A DNA stretch of 55,150 bases from an uncultured Xylophilus sp. (GTDB lineage: Bacteria > Pseudomonadota > Gammaproteobacteria > Burkholderiales > Burkholderiaceae_C), in contig CAJYQL010000007.1 of NCBI GenBank assembly GCA_913776965.1, positions 1-55,150 of the forward strand. Reading direction: 5' to 3'. The notes beneath the pieces are model-generated. The model made no database searches. It was not told where the DNA came from and saw only the letters and a list, made by a program, of their open reading frames with translations. A program made the position numbers and the translations under genes. Below, one piece after another: positions 1 to 8,867 of the stretch. The first letter of the stretch is position 1; every line of letters starts with the position of its first letter.

Positions 1-2114
1 TTCCAGCCCTTCTCGGTGGCGATGATGCCCACGTCCTTGCCCTGCGCCTCGGCGCATTCGCGGGTGCAGCCCGAGACGCCGAACTTGATCTTGTGCGGCG
101 CGCGCAGGCCCTTGTAGCGGTTCTCCATCTCCACCGCGAGGCCGACGCTGTCGCCCACGCCGTAGCGGCACCAGGTCGAGCCGACGCAGCTCTTCACCGT
201 GCGCAGCGACTTGCCGTAGGCATGGCCCGATTCGAAGCCGGCCGCGATCAGCTCCTCCCAGATCAGCGGCAGCTGCTCGACCCGGGCACCGAACATGTCG
301 ACCCGCTGGCCGCCGGTGATCTTGGTGTAGAGGCCGTACTTCTTCGCGACCTGGCCGATGGCGATCAGCCCCTCGGGCGTGACCTCGCCGCCGGTCATGC
401 GCGGCACCACCGAATAGGTGCCGTCCTTCTGGATGTTGCCCAGGTAGTAGTCGTTGCTGTCCTGCAGGCTGGCCAGCTCCTTCTTCAGCACGAACTCGTT
501 CCAGCAGGAGGCCATGATGCTCGCCGCCGCCGGCTTGCAGATGTCGCAGCCCAGGCCCCTGCCGTGCTGCGCCAGCAGGTCGTCGAAGGTCTTGATCTGC
601 CCGACCTGGATGAGGTGGTACAGCTCCTGGCGCGAATACGGGAAGTGCTCGCAGATGTGGTTGTTGACCGCCATGCCGCGTTTCGCCATCTCGGCCTTCA
701 TCACCTGGGTGACCAGCGGCACGCAGCCGCCGCAGGTGGCGCCGGCCTTGTTGCAGGCCTTCATCTGCGCGATGGTGCAGTTCCCCTCGCCGACCGCCGC
801 GCAGATCTGGCCTTTGGTCACGCTGTTGCAGGAGCAGATCTGGGCGGTGTCGGGCAGCGCGTCCACGCCGAGGCCCGGCTTGGCCTTGCCGTCGGACGAC
901 GGCAGGATCAGGAATTCCGGATCTTCCGGCAGCGCGATGCCGTTCAGCGCCATCTGCAGCAGCGTGCCGTATTCGTCGGCGTTGCCGACGAGCACCGCGC
1001 CGAGCAGCTGCTGGCCGTCCTCGCTCACGACGATCTTCTTGTAGACGTTGCGGCGCTCGTCCACGTACTGGTAGTTGCGGCTGCCGGCGGTGCGGCCGTG
1101 GGCGTCGCCAATGCTCGCCACGTCCACGCCCATCAGCTTGAGCTTGGTGCTCATGTCGGCGCCGACGAAGGCGGCATCCGTCTGGCCGGCGATGTGCTTC
1201 GCGGCGACGCGGGCCATGTCGTAGCCGGGTGCCACCAGGCCGAAGGTCTGCTCGTTCCAGGAGGCGCATTCGCCGACCGCGTAGATGTCGTGGTCGCTGG
1301 TGCGGCAGGCGCTGTCGATCGCGACGCCGCCGCGCGGGCCGACCGCCAGCAGCGACTGGCGCGCCAGCTCGTCGCGCGGCCGGATGCCGGCGGAGAACAC
1401 GATCATGTCGGTCTCCAGCCAGGTGCCGTCGGCGAACACCATGCGGTGGCGGGCGGTGGCGCCGTCGGTGATCTCGACCGTGTTGCGGCCGGTGTGCACC
1501 TGCACGCCGAGCTCCTCGATCTTGGCGCGCAGCACCCGGCCGCCGCCCTCGTCCACCTGCACCGCCATCAGCCGCGGCGCGAACTCGACCACGTGCGTCT
1601 GCAGGCCCAGGTCGCGCAGCGCCTTGGCGCATTCCAGCCCGAGCAGACCGCCGCCGACCACCACGCCGGACTTGGAGACCTTGCCCGCGGCGGTCATGCC
1701 CTCCAGGTCCTCGATGGTGCGGTAGACGTAGCAGTGCGGCCGGTCGCGGCCCGGCACCGGCGGCACGAAGGGGTTGGAGCCGGTGGCGATCACCAGCTTG
1801 TCGTAGGGCAGCACCTCGCCGTCGGCGGTGGTGACGGTGTTGTTGCGCCGCTCGATGGCAATGGCGCGGGCCTTGAGCCGCAGCGAATAGCCGGTGCGCT
1901 CGAAGAAGCCGTGCTCCACCACCGACAGCTCGTCGGCGGTCTTGCCGCTGAAGAATTCGGACAGGTGGACGCGGTCGTAGGCGGCGCGCGGCTCTTCGCA
2001 CAGCACGGTGACCTCGACGCCGCCGGGCAGGTCCTGCTCGGCCAGGCTTTCGAGGAACTTGTGGCCGACCATGCCGTGGCCGACGACGACGATCTTGCGG
2101 GCGGGGTTTTTCAT
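1..2114 (-). CDS. nirB: Nitrite reductase (NAD(P)H) large subunit, 3' end cut by window edge
   Basis: Cytoplasmic assimilatory nitrite reductase large subunit, which reduces nitrite to ammonium using NAD(P)H. The first 704 codons are present; the gene runs off the left edge, so the C-terminal end is missing because of the window and not because of truncation. Visible parts are an N-terminal FAD-binding Rossmann motif (VVVGHGMVGH, about residues 8-17), a BFD-like [2Fe-2S] cysteine cluster near residues 420-485, and the first cysteines of the sirohaem/[4Fe-4S] site (SGCTRECAEA, about residue 680). The ATG at 2114 is preceded by an AGAGAGGA Shine-Dalgarno sequence. nirD would be expected beyond the left edge. 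Confidence 0.95.
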   Translation of the reverse strand, partial: MKNPARKIVVVGHGMVGHKFLESLAEQDLPGGVEVTVLCEEPRAAYDRVHLSEFFSGKTADELSVVEHGFFERTGYSLRLKARAIAIERRNNTVTTADGEVLPYDKLVIATGSNPFVPPVPGRDRPHCYVYRTIEDLEGMTAAGKVSKSGVVVGGGLLGLECAKALRDLGLQTHVVEFAPRLMAVQVDEGGGRVLRAKIEELGVQVHTGRNTVEITDGATARHRMVFADGTWLETDMIVFSAGIRPRDELARQSLLAVGPRGGVAIDSACRTSDHDIYAVGECASWNEQTFGLVAPGYDMARVAAKHIAGQTDAAFVGADMSTKLKLMGVDVASIGDAHGRTAGSRNYQYVDERRNVYKKIVVSEDGQQLLGAVLVGNADEYGTLLQMALNGIALPEDPEFLILPSSDGKAKPGLGVDALPDTAQICSCNSVTKGQICAAVGEGNCTIAQMKACNKAGATCGGCVPLVTQVMKAEMAKRGMAVNNHICEHFPYSRQELYHLIQVGQIKTFDDLLAQHGRGLGCDICKPAAASIMASCWNEFVLKKELASLQDSNDYYLGNIQKDGTYSVVPRMTGGEVTPEGLIAIGQVAKKYGLYTKITGGQRVDMFGARVEQLPLIWEELIAAGFESGHAYGKSLRTVKSCVGSTWCRYGVGDSVGLAVEMENRYKGLRAPHKIKFGVSGCTRECAEAQGKDVGIIATEKGW

Positions 2115-2504
2115 CGGGGGTCCTCTCTCGCGGATGGCGGGGGACGGGCGATGCGCCGACGACCCTCCGCAGGTGATACGGAAATGAAGGGGTTGGAACG
2201 TCCGGGCGCCGCGGTTGATGCGGCACGCGGGGTTCCGCCGTCATTGGCGGAGGGAAAACAATCGGTCCGCGGCGGCGTTACCTGCGGATGCGGGGAGTCG
2301 AGCAACTTCCGTGCCGCGGTGCTGCGGCAGGGATGCCGTCCTTGAATGCCAGGGGGCGCACCCATGAACGGCGCGGGATCGCCTCGTTCCGGTGCGAGAG
2401 GTCACCAACGCGGGGCGAGCGGCGGTCGGCAGACAGTGCGGCCCGCTGCCATCCACGCTGCTCGGCAACCCGGATCGACCTCGCCAGCCATCCCAGGTCG
2501 ATTC
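2115..2504. other. Intergenic region upstream of nirB
   Basis: About 390 bases between the nirB start and a repeat copy. It should hold the nirB promoter. I see no convincing -35/-10 pair, tRNA or small gene. The open frames crossing it are GC-rich artefacts without family resemblance. Confidence 0.4.
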
Positions 2505-2559
2505 GCTATCTTTTCGATAGCTGTCTGCGCACGCGCCACCTGCGCAAACGGCACTTTTC
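2505..2559 (+). repeat. Interspersed palindromic repeat, copy A
   Basis: GCTAT (2505-2509), seven bases, ATAGC (2517-2521), followed by a second hairpin made of TGCGCA (2526-2531) and TGCGCA (2541-2546), then AAACGG and a T-rich end. The same architecture occurs at 32714, 48598 and, inverted, at 41177. It sits between the convergence-free 5' end of nirB and the 3' end of the LRR kinase gene. Confidence 0.7.
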
Positions 2560-2572
2560 TTGGCGAAATCCG

Positions 2573-4036
2573 TCAGGCGGCCGCGTCGATGTGCGCAGCC
2601 AGCGCCGCATGCACGTCGGCCGCCGACGGGCGGTGCCCCGGCACGTCCTGCAGGCACCGCCCGGCCAGCGTCCGCAGCACGGCCGCATCGGCCGCGTCCG
2701 CCGGGTCGCGGACCGCCGCCAGTTCTTCCAGCAGGCAGCCCAGCGCCCGCACGTCCAGCGCCTGCCACCGGGCCGCGCCGACCGTCCCTGGCGCCGTGGG
2801 TGTGCCGAACGCCGCCGGCACCTGCCATGCCCCGCCGAAGTCGCCGAGCAGCGCCGCGCCGTCGGCCCTCGCCAACACGTTGTGCGCATACAGGTCGCCG
2901 TGCACGATGCCGCGCCCGTGCAGGTGCGCCGTCACCGCCGCGATGCCGGTCGCGATCCGCAGCGCCGCCCCCGGCGCCAGCCGCAGCCCCGGCGCATACA
3001 CGTCGCGGGTGCAGGAGTCCAGCGACGGCGGCCCGGCCAACACGCCGAACGCCGGATCGACCAGCGGCATCACCAGCCCCTGCCGGCCCGCCGGATGGCC
3101 GACGATGCGGCCCCGCGCGCCGATCAGCTGCGGATGGGTGCCGGCCGCCATGCAGGCCGCCATCTCGCGCTGCGGCCAGCCGTCGCTGGTGACGGCGGCG
3201 CGGAACAGCTTGACGGCGACAGGCTGCCCGTCGTGCGCCGTTGCACCGGCGGTATCGGGCGTATCGGGCCGCCAGACGGCGCGGTGGATCTCGCCCGAGG
3301 CGCCCTCCCCGAGTCGCTCGCCCAGCGTCAGCTGCGACCAGGGGACTTCCGGCACCGCGCCGTCGTCACCCGGTGCTGCGCGCCCTGCGCCACCGTGACC
3401 GTCACCGCCGCCCATGTGGCTTGTGCTCCCGCCCGCGCCAATGCCGATTCCGGTTCTGTCACCACCCTCCACCGCCGCCAGCGCCGGATTGCCCGCGCAG
3501 GCCAGCCACGCCAGCCGCGGCAGGTCGGCCAGCCACGGCGGCAGCGCCTCGAACGCGTTGGCCGAGATGCGCAGCAGCTCCAGCCGCGCCGCACCCGCCA
3601 GCCCCTCCGGCAGCGCCTGCAGCCGGTTGCCCGCCAGCATCAGCTTCTGCAGCCGCGGCCGCGCGCCCAGCGCCGCGGGCAGCATGCCGACCGCGTTGTC
3701 GGTCAGGATCAGCCAGCGCAGCGCGGGCGGCAGGGAGGCAGCCGGCACATGGGCGATGCGGTTGGCCTTGAAGCCCACCATCTCCAGCGCGGGGCAGTCG
3801 CCCAGCACTTCGGGCAGCGCGGTGAAGCGATTGTCGGAGCAGAACACCACCCGCAGCCGGTGCAGCCGCCCCAGGTCGTGCGGCAGGGCGTCGAGCGCGT
3901 TGCCGGAGAGGTTCAGCACCTCCAGCGTGTCGGCCAGGCCGTAGATCTCGGGCGGGAAGGCGGTCAGGCCGCAGGACAGGTCGAGCCGGCGGATGCCGGC
4001 CAGGGCGCCGGAGCGGAGTTGGTCGAGGGTGTGCAT
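2573..4036 (-). CDS. Leucine-rich-repeat protein kinase
   Basis: 487-residue protein. The N-terminal part (about 15-185) is a run of leucine-rich repeats (for example LNLSGNALDALP and LMLAGNRLQALP). A Gly/Ala-rich linker follows, then a protein-kinase domain from about 235 to 485. The kinase shows a glycine loop (RLGEGASGEI, 241-250), a lysine in VAVKLF (K276), a catalytic loop HGDLYAHN (379-386) and a DFG motif (399-401), so it looks catalytically competent. No signal peptide or membrane segment is visible, so it is probably cytoplasmic. Its substrate is unknown. It is a single gene with no operon partner. A decayed copy of its first codons lies at 11985-12096. Confidence 0.85.
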   Translation of the reverse strand: MHTLDQLRSGALAGIRRLDLSCGLTAFPPEIYGLADTLEVLNLSGNALDALPHDLGRLHRLRVVFCSDNRFTALPEVLGDCPALEMVGFKANRIAHVPAASLPPALRWLILTDNAVGMLPAALGARPRLQKLMLAGNRLQALPEGLAGAARLELLRISANAFEALPPWLADLPRLAWLACAGNPALAAVEGGDRTGIGIGAGGSTSHMGGGDGHGGAGRAAPGDDGAVPEVPWSQLTLGERLGEGASGEIHRAVWRPDTPDTAGATAHDGQPVAVKLFRAAVTSDGWPQREMAACMAAGTHPQLIGARGRIVGHPAGRQGLVMPLVDPAFGVLAGPPSLDSCTRDVYAPGLRLAPGAALRIATGIAAVTAHLHGRGIVHGDLYAHNVLARADGAALLGDFGGAWQVPAAFGTPTAPGTVGAARWQALDVRALGCLLEELAAVRDPADAADAAVLRTLAGRCLQDVPGHRPSAADVHAALAAHIDAAA

Positions 4037-4139
4037 GGGGGGCGGAGCATCGCATGGGCGGCACCGGCGATAGCCGGCCGCGCCGCCCGCACTGCCTGGT
4101 TCGCCCGGGCGTGCACGTTTCGCCCCTCGGGGGGCACGG

Positions 4140-5147
4140 TCAGTTGACCGTCGCGCCGGACGTCTTCACGATCTCCTGCCACTTGGCCGTTTCGGCCTGC
4201 ATGAAGCTGCCGAAGGCCGCCGGCGTGTTGCCGACCACTTCGCCGCCCAGGTCGATCAGCTTGGCACGCATGTCGGGCTGGGCCACGACGCCGCGGATGT
4301 CCTTGCTGATCCGCTCGCGCAAAGCCGTCGGCATCGATGCGGGCGCCAGCACGCCGAACCAGGTCGCGGCCTCGAAGTTCTGCATGCCGGCCTCGGCGAA
4401 GGTCGGGATCTCCGGCACCTTCTCGACCCGGCTGCCGTTGGCCAGCGCGATCGGGGTGAGCTTGCCGGCCGCGATGTGCGGCAGCACCACGGTCAGCGTG
4501 GCGAACATCGCGTCCACCGTGCCGCCCATCATGTCGGTGATGGCGGGCGCGTCGCCGCGGTACGGCACGTGGGCCATTTTGGTCTTGGCCTTGACGTTGA
4601 ACATCTCGCCCGCCAGGTGCTGAGCGGTGCCGTTGCCGGGCGACGCATAGGACGCCTTGTCGGGATTGGCCTTTACGTAGCGCACGAAGTCGTCGAGGGT
4701 GCGCACGTTGAGGCTGGGCCGCACCACAAGTACCAGCGGCACCTTGGCGATCAGCGTGAGCGGCGCGAAGTCGGTGACCGGGTTGAAGTCGAGCTTCTTG
4801 TAGATGCTGCCGCTGATCGTGTGGGCCGACGTGGTCATGTAGAGGTTGTAGCCGTCGCCCGGCATGCGCGCGACCTGGGCCGCGGCCAGCGTGGTGCCGG
4901 CGCCCGGCTTGTTCTCGATCACCACCGGCTTGCCCCACAGCGTGGCCATCTTGTCCGAAACGGCGCGCGCCACGATGTCGGTCGCGCCGCCCGCGGCGTA
5001 GGGCACGATGATCTTCACCGGGTTGGCCGGGAAGGCGGCGACGTCGCCCTGGGCGTGCGCCGCGCCGAGTGCGGCCGGCCCGATCGAGGCGACGGCCAGC
5101 GCCTGCAGCAGGCGGCGGCGGGTGGCGAAAAGGGATCGTGGGGTCAT
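4140..5147 (-). CDS. Bug/TctC-type tripartite tricarboxylate transporter substrate-binding protein
   Basis: 335-residue periplasmic binding protein of the Bug (TTT) family, which binds small carboxylated or aromatic solutes. An N-terminal signal with a twin-arginine-like RRRLLQALA segment ends near AHAQG. Family signatures are VKIIVPYAAGGATDI near the mature N-terminus and an IENKPGAG motif. No TctA/TctB membrane genes are nearby, as is common for these expanded families. The gene is last in an operon with the dehydrogenases at 5240 and 6170, so its ligand is probably related to their substrate. The ATG at 5147 gives the complete signal sequence. Confidence 0.9.
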   Translation of the reverse strand: MTPRSLFATRRRLLQALAVASIGPAALGAAHAQGDVAAFPANPVKIIVPYAAGGATDIVARAVSDKMATLWGKPVVIENKPGAGTTLAAAQVARMPGDGYNLYMTTSAHTISGSIYKKLDFNPVTDFAPLTLIAKVPLVLVVRPSLNVRTLDDFVRYVKANPDKASYASPGNGTAQHLAGEMFNVKAKTKMAHVPYRGDAPAITDMMGGTVDAMFATLTVVLPHIAAGKLTPIALANGSRVEKVPEIPTFAEAGMQNFEAATWFGVLAPASMPTALRERISKDIRGVVAQPDMRAKLIDLGGEVVGNTPAAFGSFMQAETAKWQEIVKTSGATVN

Positions 5148-5239
5148 GGACGAGGTCTCCTGTAGGAATGGTTCCGGCGAGGCCGGACGGTCGGTGGCGC
5201 CGCGCGCCGGGTGGCCGGGGCAGCGCACGGCAGGGCGCG

Positions 5240-6133
5240 TCAGCCGCGGTCGCGTGCCATCAGGCGGCTGATCACCGGGTGGTACTGCTCGCCGAAGCCG
5301 GCGTCGATCGCCTCGGTGAACCACTGGTCCACCACGCGGGCGCCGCGGGCGTCCACGCCGCTCTCCTCGGCCAGCTTCAGCGCGTAGTGCAGGTCCTTGC
5401 GGGCGTAACGCACCGAGAAGGCCCGCTCCGGGAACGCGCCCGGCAGCACCGCCTTCATGCCGTGGTTGCGCAGCGCGAAACTGTCGGCCGAGCCTTTCGA
5501 CAGGGTGTCGAACAGCACCTGCGGGTCCACGCCCGCGCGTTCGCCGATCGCCTTGGCCTCGCTGATCGCGACGACCGTCTCGAACAGCACCATGTTGTTG
5601 AGGATCTTCAGCACCTGGCCGCAGCCGACCGGGCCGCACAGCGCGATGTCGGAGGCGAAGGTGGCGATCAGCGGCTGCACCGCGGCGAACTGCTCCGGCG
5701 CGGCACCGACCATCACGGCGAGCGTGCCGGCCTCGGCCGCGGCGCGGGTGCGGGCCACCGGCGCGTCGATGAAATGCGCCTGGCGGGCGGCGAAGGCCTG
5801 GGCCAGGGCGCGGGTGGTGTCGACCGGCGAGGTGCTCAGGTCGACCACCGTCTGCCCGGGCCGCGCATGGGCCAGCAGGCCGCCGTCCTCGCGGCACAGC
5901 TGCGCCACCACCTCGCCCGAGGGTAGCGACAGGAAGACGACGTCGCACTGCGCCATCAGGTCCGCGGGCGAAGCCGCGCGCTGCACGCCATCGACAGCGA
6001 GCCGCTGCAGGGGGGCGTCGTCCAGGTCGCAGGCAGAGACCCGCGCGCCCGACTTGCGGGCCAGGTTGCGGCAGATGGGCTCGCCCATGACGCCCAAGCC
6101 GATGAATCCGATGTGTTGCTGCTGTGTGTGCAT
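5240..6133 (-). CDS. Beta-hydroxyacid dehydrogenase (3-hydroxyisobutyrate dehydrogenase-like)
   Basis: 297-residue NAD(P)-dependent oxidoreductase that oxidises a 3-hydroxyacid or reduces the matching semialdehyde. It has a Rossmann GLGVMG at 12-17, the DLST substrate segment near 98-101, a DAPV segment near 123 leading to GTL, and the catalytic lysine in GCGQVLKILNN (K176). Length and motif order fit the family exactly. It lies between an aldehyde dehydrogenase gene (36 bases upstream) and a Bug binding protein (92 bases downstream), which suggests sequential alcohol/aldehyde oxidation. The exact substrate cannot be read from the sequence. Confidence 0.88.
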   Translation of the reverse strand: MHTQQQHIGFIGLGVMGEPICRNLARKSGARVSACDLDDAPLQRLAVDGVQRAASPADLMAQCDVVFLSLPSGEVVAQLCREDGGLLAHARPGQTVVDLSTSPVDTTRALAQAFAARQAHFIDAPVARTRAAAEAGTLAVMVGAAPEQFAAVQPLIATFASDIALCGPVGCGQVLKILNNMVLFETVVAISEAKAIGERAGVDPQVLFDTLSKGSADSFALRNHGMKAVLPGAFPERAFSVRYARKDLHYALKLAEESGVDARGARVVDQWFTEAIDAGFGEQYHPVISRLMARDRG

Positions 6134-6169
6134 GGTGGGATGGAAAAGAAGTGCGGGCGGCGGCGGTGG

Positions 6170-7636
6170 TCACGCCGTGGCGCCCATGCCGACGTAGATG
6201 CCCTTGGTCTGCTGGTACAGCCGCATGCCGCCGATGCCCTTTTCGCGGCCGAGGCCGCTGTCCTTGAAGCCGCCGAAGGGCGTCGCGACCGACAGCTGCT
6301 TGTAGGTGTTGATCCAGACGGTGCCCGCCTCCAGCGCCCGCGCCACCCGCCAGGCCCGCGGGAAGTCCGCGGTCCAGATGCCGGAGGCCAAGCCGAAGGC
6401 CGAATCGTTGGCCTGGGCGATCAGGTCGTCCTCGTCGTCGAACGGAATCACGCAGAGCACCGGCCCGAAGATCTCCTGCTGCGCGATCGCCGCGCGGTTG
6501 TCGATGCCGGCGATCACGGTGGGCTGGTAGTACGCGCCGCGGGTCAGCCGGTCGCCGTCCGGCCGTGTGCCGCCGGTCAGGATGTCGGCGCCGGCGACCC
6601 GGGCGGCCTCGACCATCGCGGCGACCCGGTCGCGGTGCGCGAAGGTGGCCAGCGGCCCCATCTCGGCGCCGGGCGCGTCCGGCAGGTCCACCCGCAGCGC
6701 GCGGGCGGTGGCCACCAGCTGCGCGACCACCCGGTCGTACACGCCGCGCTGCACGAAGGCGCGCGAGCCCGATACGCACGACTGGCCGCTGCCCTCGAAG
6801 ATGCCGCCGGCGATCGCGGCGACGGCCGCATCGACCGCCGCATCGTCGAACACGATGTGCGGCGACTTGCCGCCCAGCTCCAGCGCCACCGGCATCAGCT
6901 TGCGGGCCGCCACCTCGGCGATCCGGCGGCCGCTCTCGGTGCCGCCGGTGAACGACACCATGCGCACCAGCGGATGCGCGACCAGCGCCGCGCCCACCTG
7001 CTGCCCGGTGCCCGGGAGCACGTTCAGCAACCCCGGCGGCAGGCCCGCCTCGTGGGCGATGCGGCCGAGCAGCAGCGCGGTCGAGGGCGTGATCTCCGAC
7101 GGCTTCAGCACCACCGCGTTGCCCGCGGCCAGCGCCGGCGCCACCTTCTGCGCCTCCATCGTCATTGGCGAGTTCCACGGCGTGATCGCCGCGACCACGC
7201 CGTAGGGCTCGTGCACCGCCATCGACAGGTAGTCGCCGCGCGAGGGGGTGACCTCGGAGCCGGTCGTCTCGCAGACGCCGGCGTAGTAGCGGAACGTGGC
7301 CGCGGCGCTCTTCACCTGGACCTGGCATTCGCGCCAGACCTTGCCGTTCTCCAGCATCTGCAGCCGCGCCAGTTCGTCGCTGCGTGCCTCCATGCCGTCG
7401 GCGATGCGCGACAGGATGCGGGCACGCTGCGGCGGCTGCATGCCGCGCCAGGTGCGGTCCCGCGCGGCGTCGTGGGCGTTGCGCACCGCCGCGTCGGTCG
7501 TCTGCGCGCCTGCGGCGGCGACGGTGTGGTTGGTCTCGCCGGTGGCCGGATTCACCGAGACGAGCGGCGCCACGCCCGCTTCGCCGTCGGCGGTTTCGCC
7601 GCCGATCCACATCTGTCGAAGGGTGTCTTGTGTCAT
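6170..7636 (-). CDS. NAD(P)-dependent aldehyde dehydrogenase
   Basis: 488-residue class I/II-type aldehyde dehydrogenase. It has the ITPWNSPM segment with the oxyanion asparagine (N155), the general base in LELGGKSPH (E253) and the nucleophile in GSGQSCVSG (C287), so the active site is complete. It is the first gene of a leftward operon with the hydroxyacid dehydrogenase and the Bug binding protein, divergent from the IclR gene at 7779. The ATG at 7636 follows an operator region beginning at 7664, which suggests control by that regulator. The substrate is unknown; an aromatic or semialdehyde substrate is plausible. Confidence 0.9.
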   Translation of the reverse strand: MTQDTLRQMWIGGETADGEAGVAPLVSVNPATGETNHTVAAAGAQTTDAAVRNAHDAARDRTWRGMQPPQRARILSRIADGMEARSDELARLQMLENGKVWRECQVQVKSAAATFRYYAGVCETTGSEVTPSRGDYLSMAVHEPYGVVAAITPWNSPMTMEAQKVAPALAAGNAVVLKPSEITPSTALLLGRIAHEAGLPPGLLNVLPGTGQQVGAALVAHPLVRMVSFTGGTESGRRIAEVAARKLMPVALELGGKSPHIVFDDAAVDAAVAAIAGGIFEGSGQSCVSGSRAFVQRGVYDRVVAQLVATARALRVDLPDAPGAEMGPLATFAHRDRVAAMVEAARVAGADILTGGTRPDGDRLTRGAYYQPTVIAGIDNRAAIAQQEIFGPVLCVIPFDDEDDLIAQANDSAFGLASGIWTADFPRAWRVARALEAGTVWINTYKQLSVATPFGGFKDSGLGREKGIGGMRLYQQTKGIYVGMGATA

Positions 7637-7663
7637 CTGTTGCCGGTGCGGTTCACCGGATTA

Positions 7664-7690
7664 GTTCTGCCAAGCAGAACATATGTTCTG
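7664..7690. promoter_or_regulatory. Tripartite operator, aldehyde dehydrogenase side
   Basis: Three 6-bp half-sites in a row: GTTCTG (7664-7669), CAGAAC (7675-7680) and GTTCTG (7685-7690), with spacers of 5 and 4 bases. It lies 28 bases upstream of the aldehyde dehydrogenase ATG. A mirror-image copy lies at 7746-7771. Three half-sites per promoter is a layout known for IclR-family regulators such as PcaU and PobR. Binding by the adjacent IclR protein is inferred. Confidence 0.65.
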
Positions 7691-7745
7691 CAATTACCGC
7701 AGTTTAGGCTGGCACTGCCCGCTCTTGACCCCGGGTTTTCCATTA

Positions 7746-7771
7746 CAGAACCATTGTTCTGTTTGGCAGAA
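7746..7771. promoter_or_regulatory. Tripartite operator, iclR side (mirror copy)
   Basis: CAGAAC (7746-7751), four bases, GTTCTG (7756-7761), five bases, CAGAA (7767-7771). Read on the minus strand this is the same half-site order and spacing as the site at 7664-7690, including the shared TTCTGCCAA core. It ends seven bases before the iclR start codon, a position suited to autorepression. Confidence 0.65.
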
Positions 7772-7778
7772 TGACGGC

Positions 7779-8567
7779 ATGAACTTGCTCCCTGACTCCG
7801 ATCCGCACGACGCGGATGCCCCCGGCGTCTCTGCCGGCTATGCCGCCAACATGAACGGCGTCGCCGCGGTGGACCGTGCGATGGCCGTCGTGCAGGCGCT
7901 GGAGACGGCCCGCCGACCGCTGTCGCTGGCCGAACTGGCCCGCACCACCGGCCTTTACAAGAGCGCGATCCTGCGGCTGGCGGTGAGCCTGGAGCGCTGC
8001 GGACTGGTGGTGCGGCGCGCCGACCAGAGCTACACCTTCGGGCCGCTCGCCTTCCGGCTGGGCAAGGCCTACGACGCGCAGGCGCCGCTCGAGACCACGC
8101 TACGCCCGCTGATGGACCGGCTGGTGCGCGACGGTATGGAAAGCCCCTCGTTCCACGTGCCGCACGACAGCGCCACCCGCCTGTGCCTGCTGCGCATGGA
8201 CTCGCTGCACTCCACCCTGGACCGGGTGCGGGTCGGCGATCTGCTGCCGCTGGCGGCCGGCGCACCGGGCAAGGTGCTGCGGCAGGCGCCGCCCGACGCC
8301 CGCCTGCGCGACATCAGCCCCTGGCTGCAGCTCTCCTTCGGCGAGCGCGATCCGCACTGCGCGGCCGTCGCCGGGCCGGTGTTCGGCCCGGGCCATGTGC
8401 TGCTGGGCGCACTGTCGCTGTCCGGCCCGCTCGACCGCTTCGACGCACCCTCGGTGCGCCGGCTGGCGCCGGCACTGCTGGCGGCTTGCCGGGACGCGAC
8501 CGCGACGCTGGGCGGCCAGTGGCCCGATGCGGAGGGAGCGCCTCCGGTCGACGGCCACGCCGGTTGA
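7779..8567 (+). CDS. IclR-family transcriptional regulator
   Basis: 262-residue regulator. The N-terminal winged helix (about 20-85) includes AMAVVQALETARRPLSLAEL and a recognition segment around TTGLYKSAILRLAVSLE. The C-terminal IclR effector domain follows, ending in an LLGALSLSGPLDRF segment typical of the family. It is divergent from the aldehyde dehydrogenase operon and is its likely controller. An upstream ATG at 7683 would place the operator inside the coding region, so the ATG at 7779 is preferred. Confidence 0.88.
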   Translation: MNLLPDSDPHDADAPGVSAGYAANMNGVAAVDRAMAVVQALETARRPLSLAELARTTGLYKSAILRLAVSLERCGLVVRRADQSYTFGPLAFRLGKAYDAQAPLETTLRPLMDRLVRDGMESPSFHVPHDSATRLCLLRMDSLHSTLDRVRVGDLLPLAAGAPGKVLRQAPPDARLRDISPWLQLSFGERDPHCAAVAGPVFGPGHVLLGALSLSGPLDRFDAPSVRRLAPALLAACRDATATLGGQWPDAEGAPPVDGHAG

Positions 8568-8867
8568 TCGCTCCCGTCGGATTGTCTGTGCGCTGGCGCC
8601 GGCGCACGAGGCCGCGCCCTGCCAGGCCATGCACAGCAGTCTGACGGCGCCATGACATCCAAGAGCCGCTCTCCAGAAAATTCAACCCTACATATTTTGT
8701 GGCTAATATTTCTGGTCAGACCGGCACGGCACGGGGAACGCGGATCGATAGTCGCCGCTAACACTCGCATTCATCGACTGGCGGATGGCTTCGTTCACGC
8801 CGCAGGAGCCAGGCGTCGCCCAGCAGTGAACCCATGCCGGAACCCGTCGATTCCAGGAGCGTTGACC
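8568..8867. other. Intergenic region before the chemoreceptor gene
   Basis: Three hundred bases between iclR and the chemoreceptor. It contains an AT-rich island (about 8678-8715, including CATATTTTGTGGCTAATATT) in otherwise GC-rich DNA. This is the best place for the chemoreceptor promoter. I could not assign sigma-70 or sigma-28 boxes with confidence, and I see no small gene. Confidence 0.35.

Noticed and set aside
93-2345. A 750-codon open frame on the plus strand opposite nirB
   Set aside because: It is antisense to a clear nirB, has no family motifs and consists of His/Ala/Arg/Val-rich sequence typical of GC-rich antisense frames.
4140-7610. A single 1156-codon minus-strand frame covering the Bug protein, the dehydrogenase and the aldehyde dehydrogenase
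   Set aside because: Only the last about 335 codons (Bug protein) are real; the rest is out of frame with the two intact enzyme genes there. It is not a fusion.
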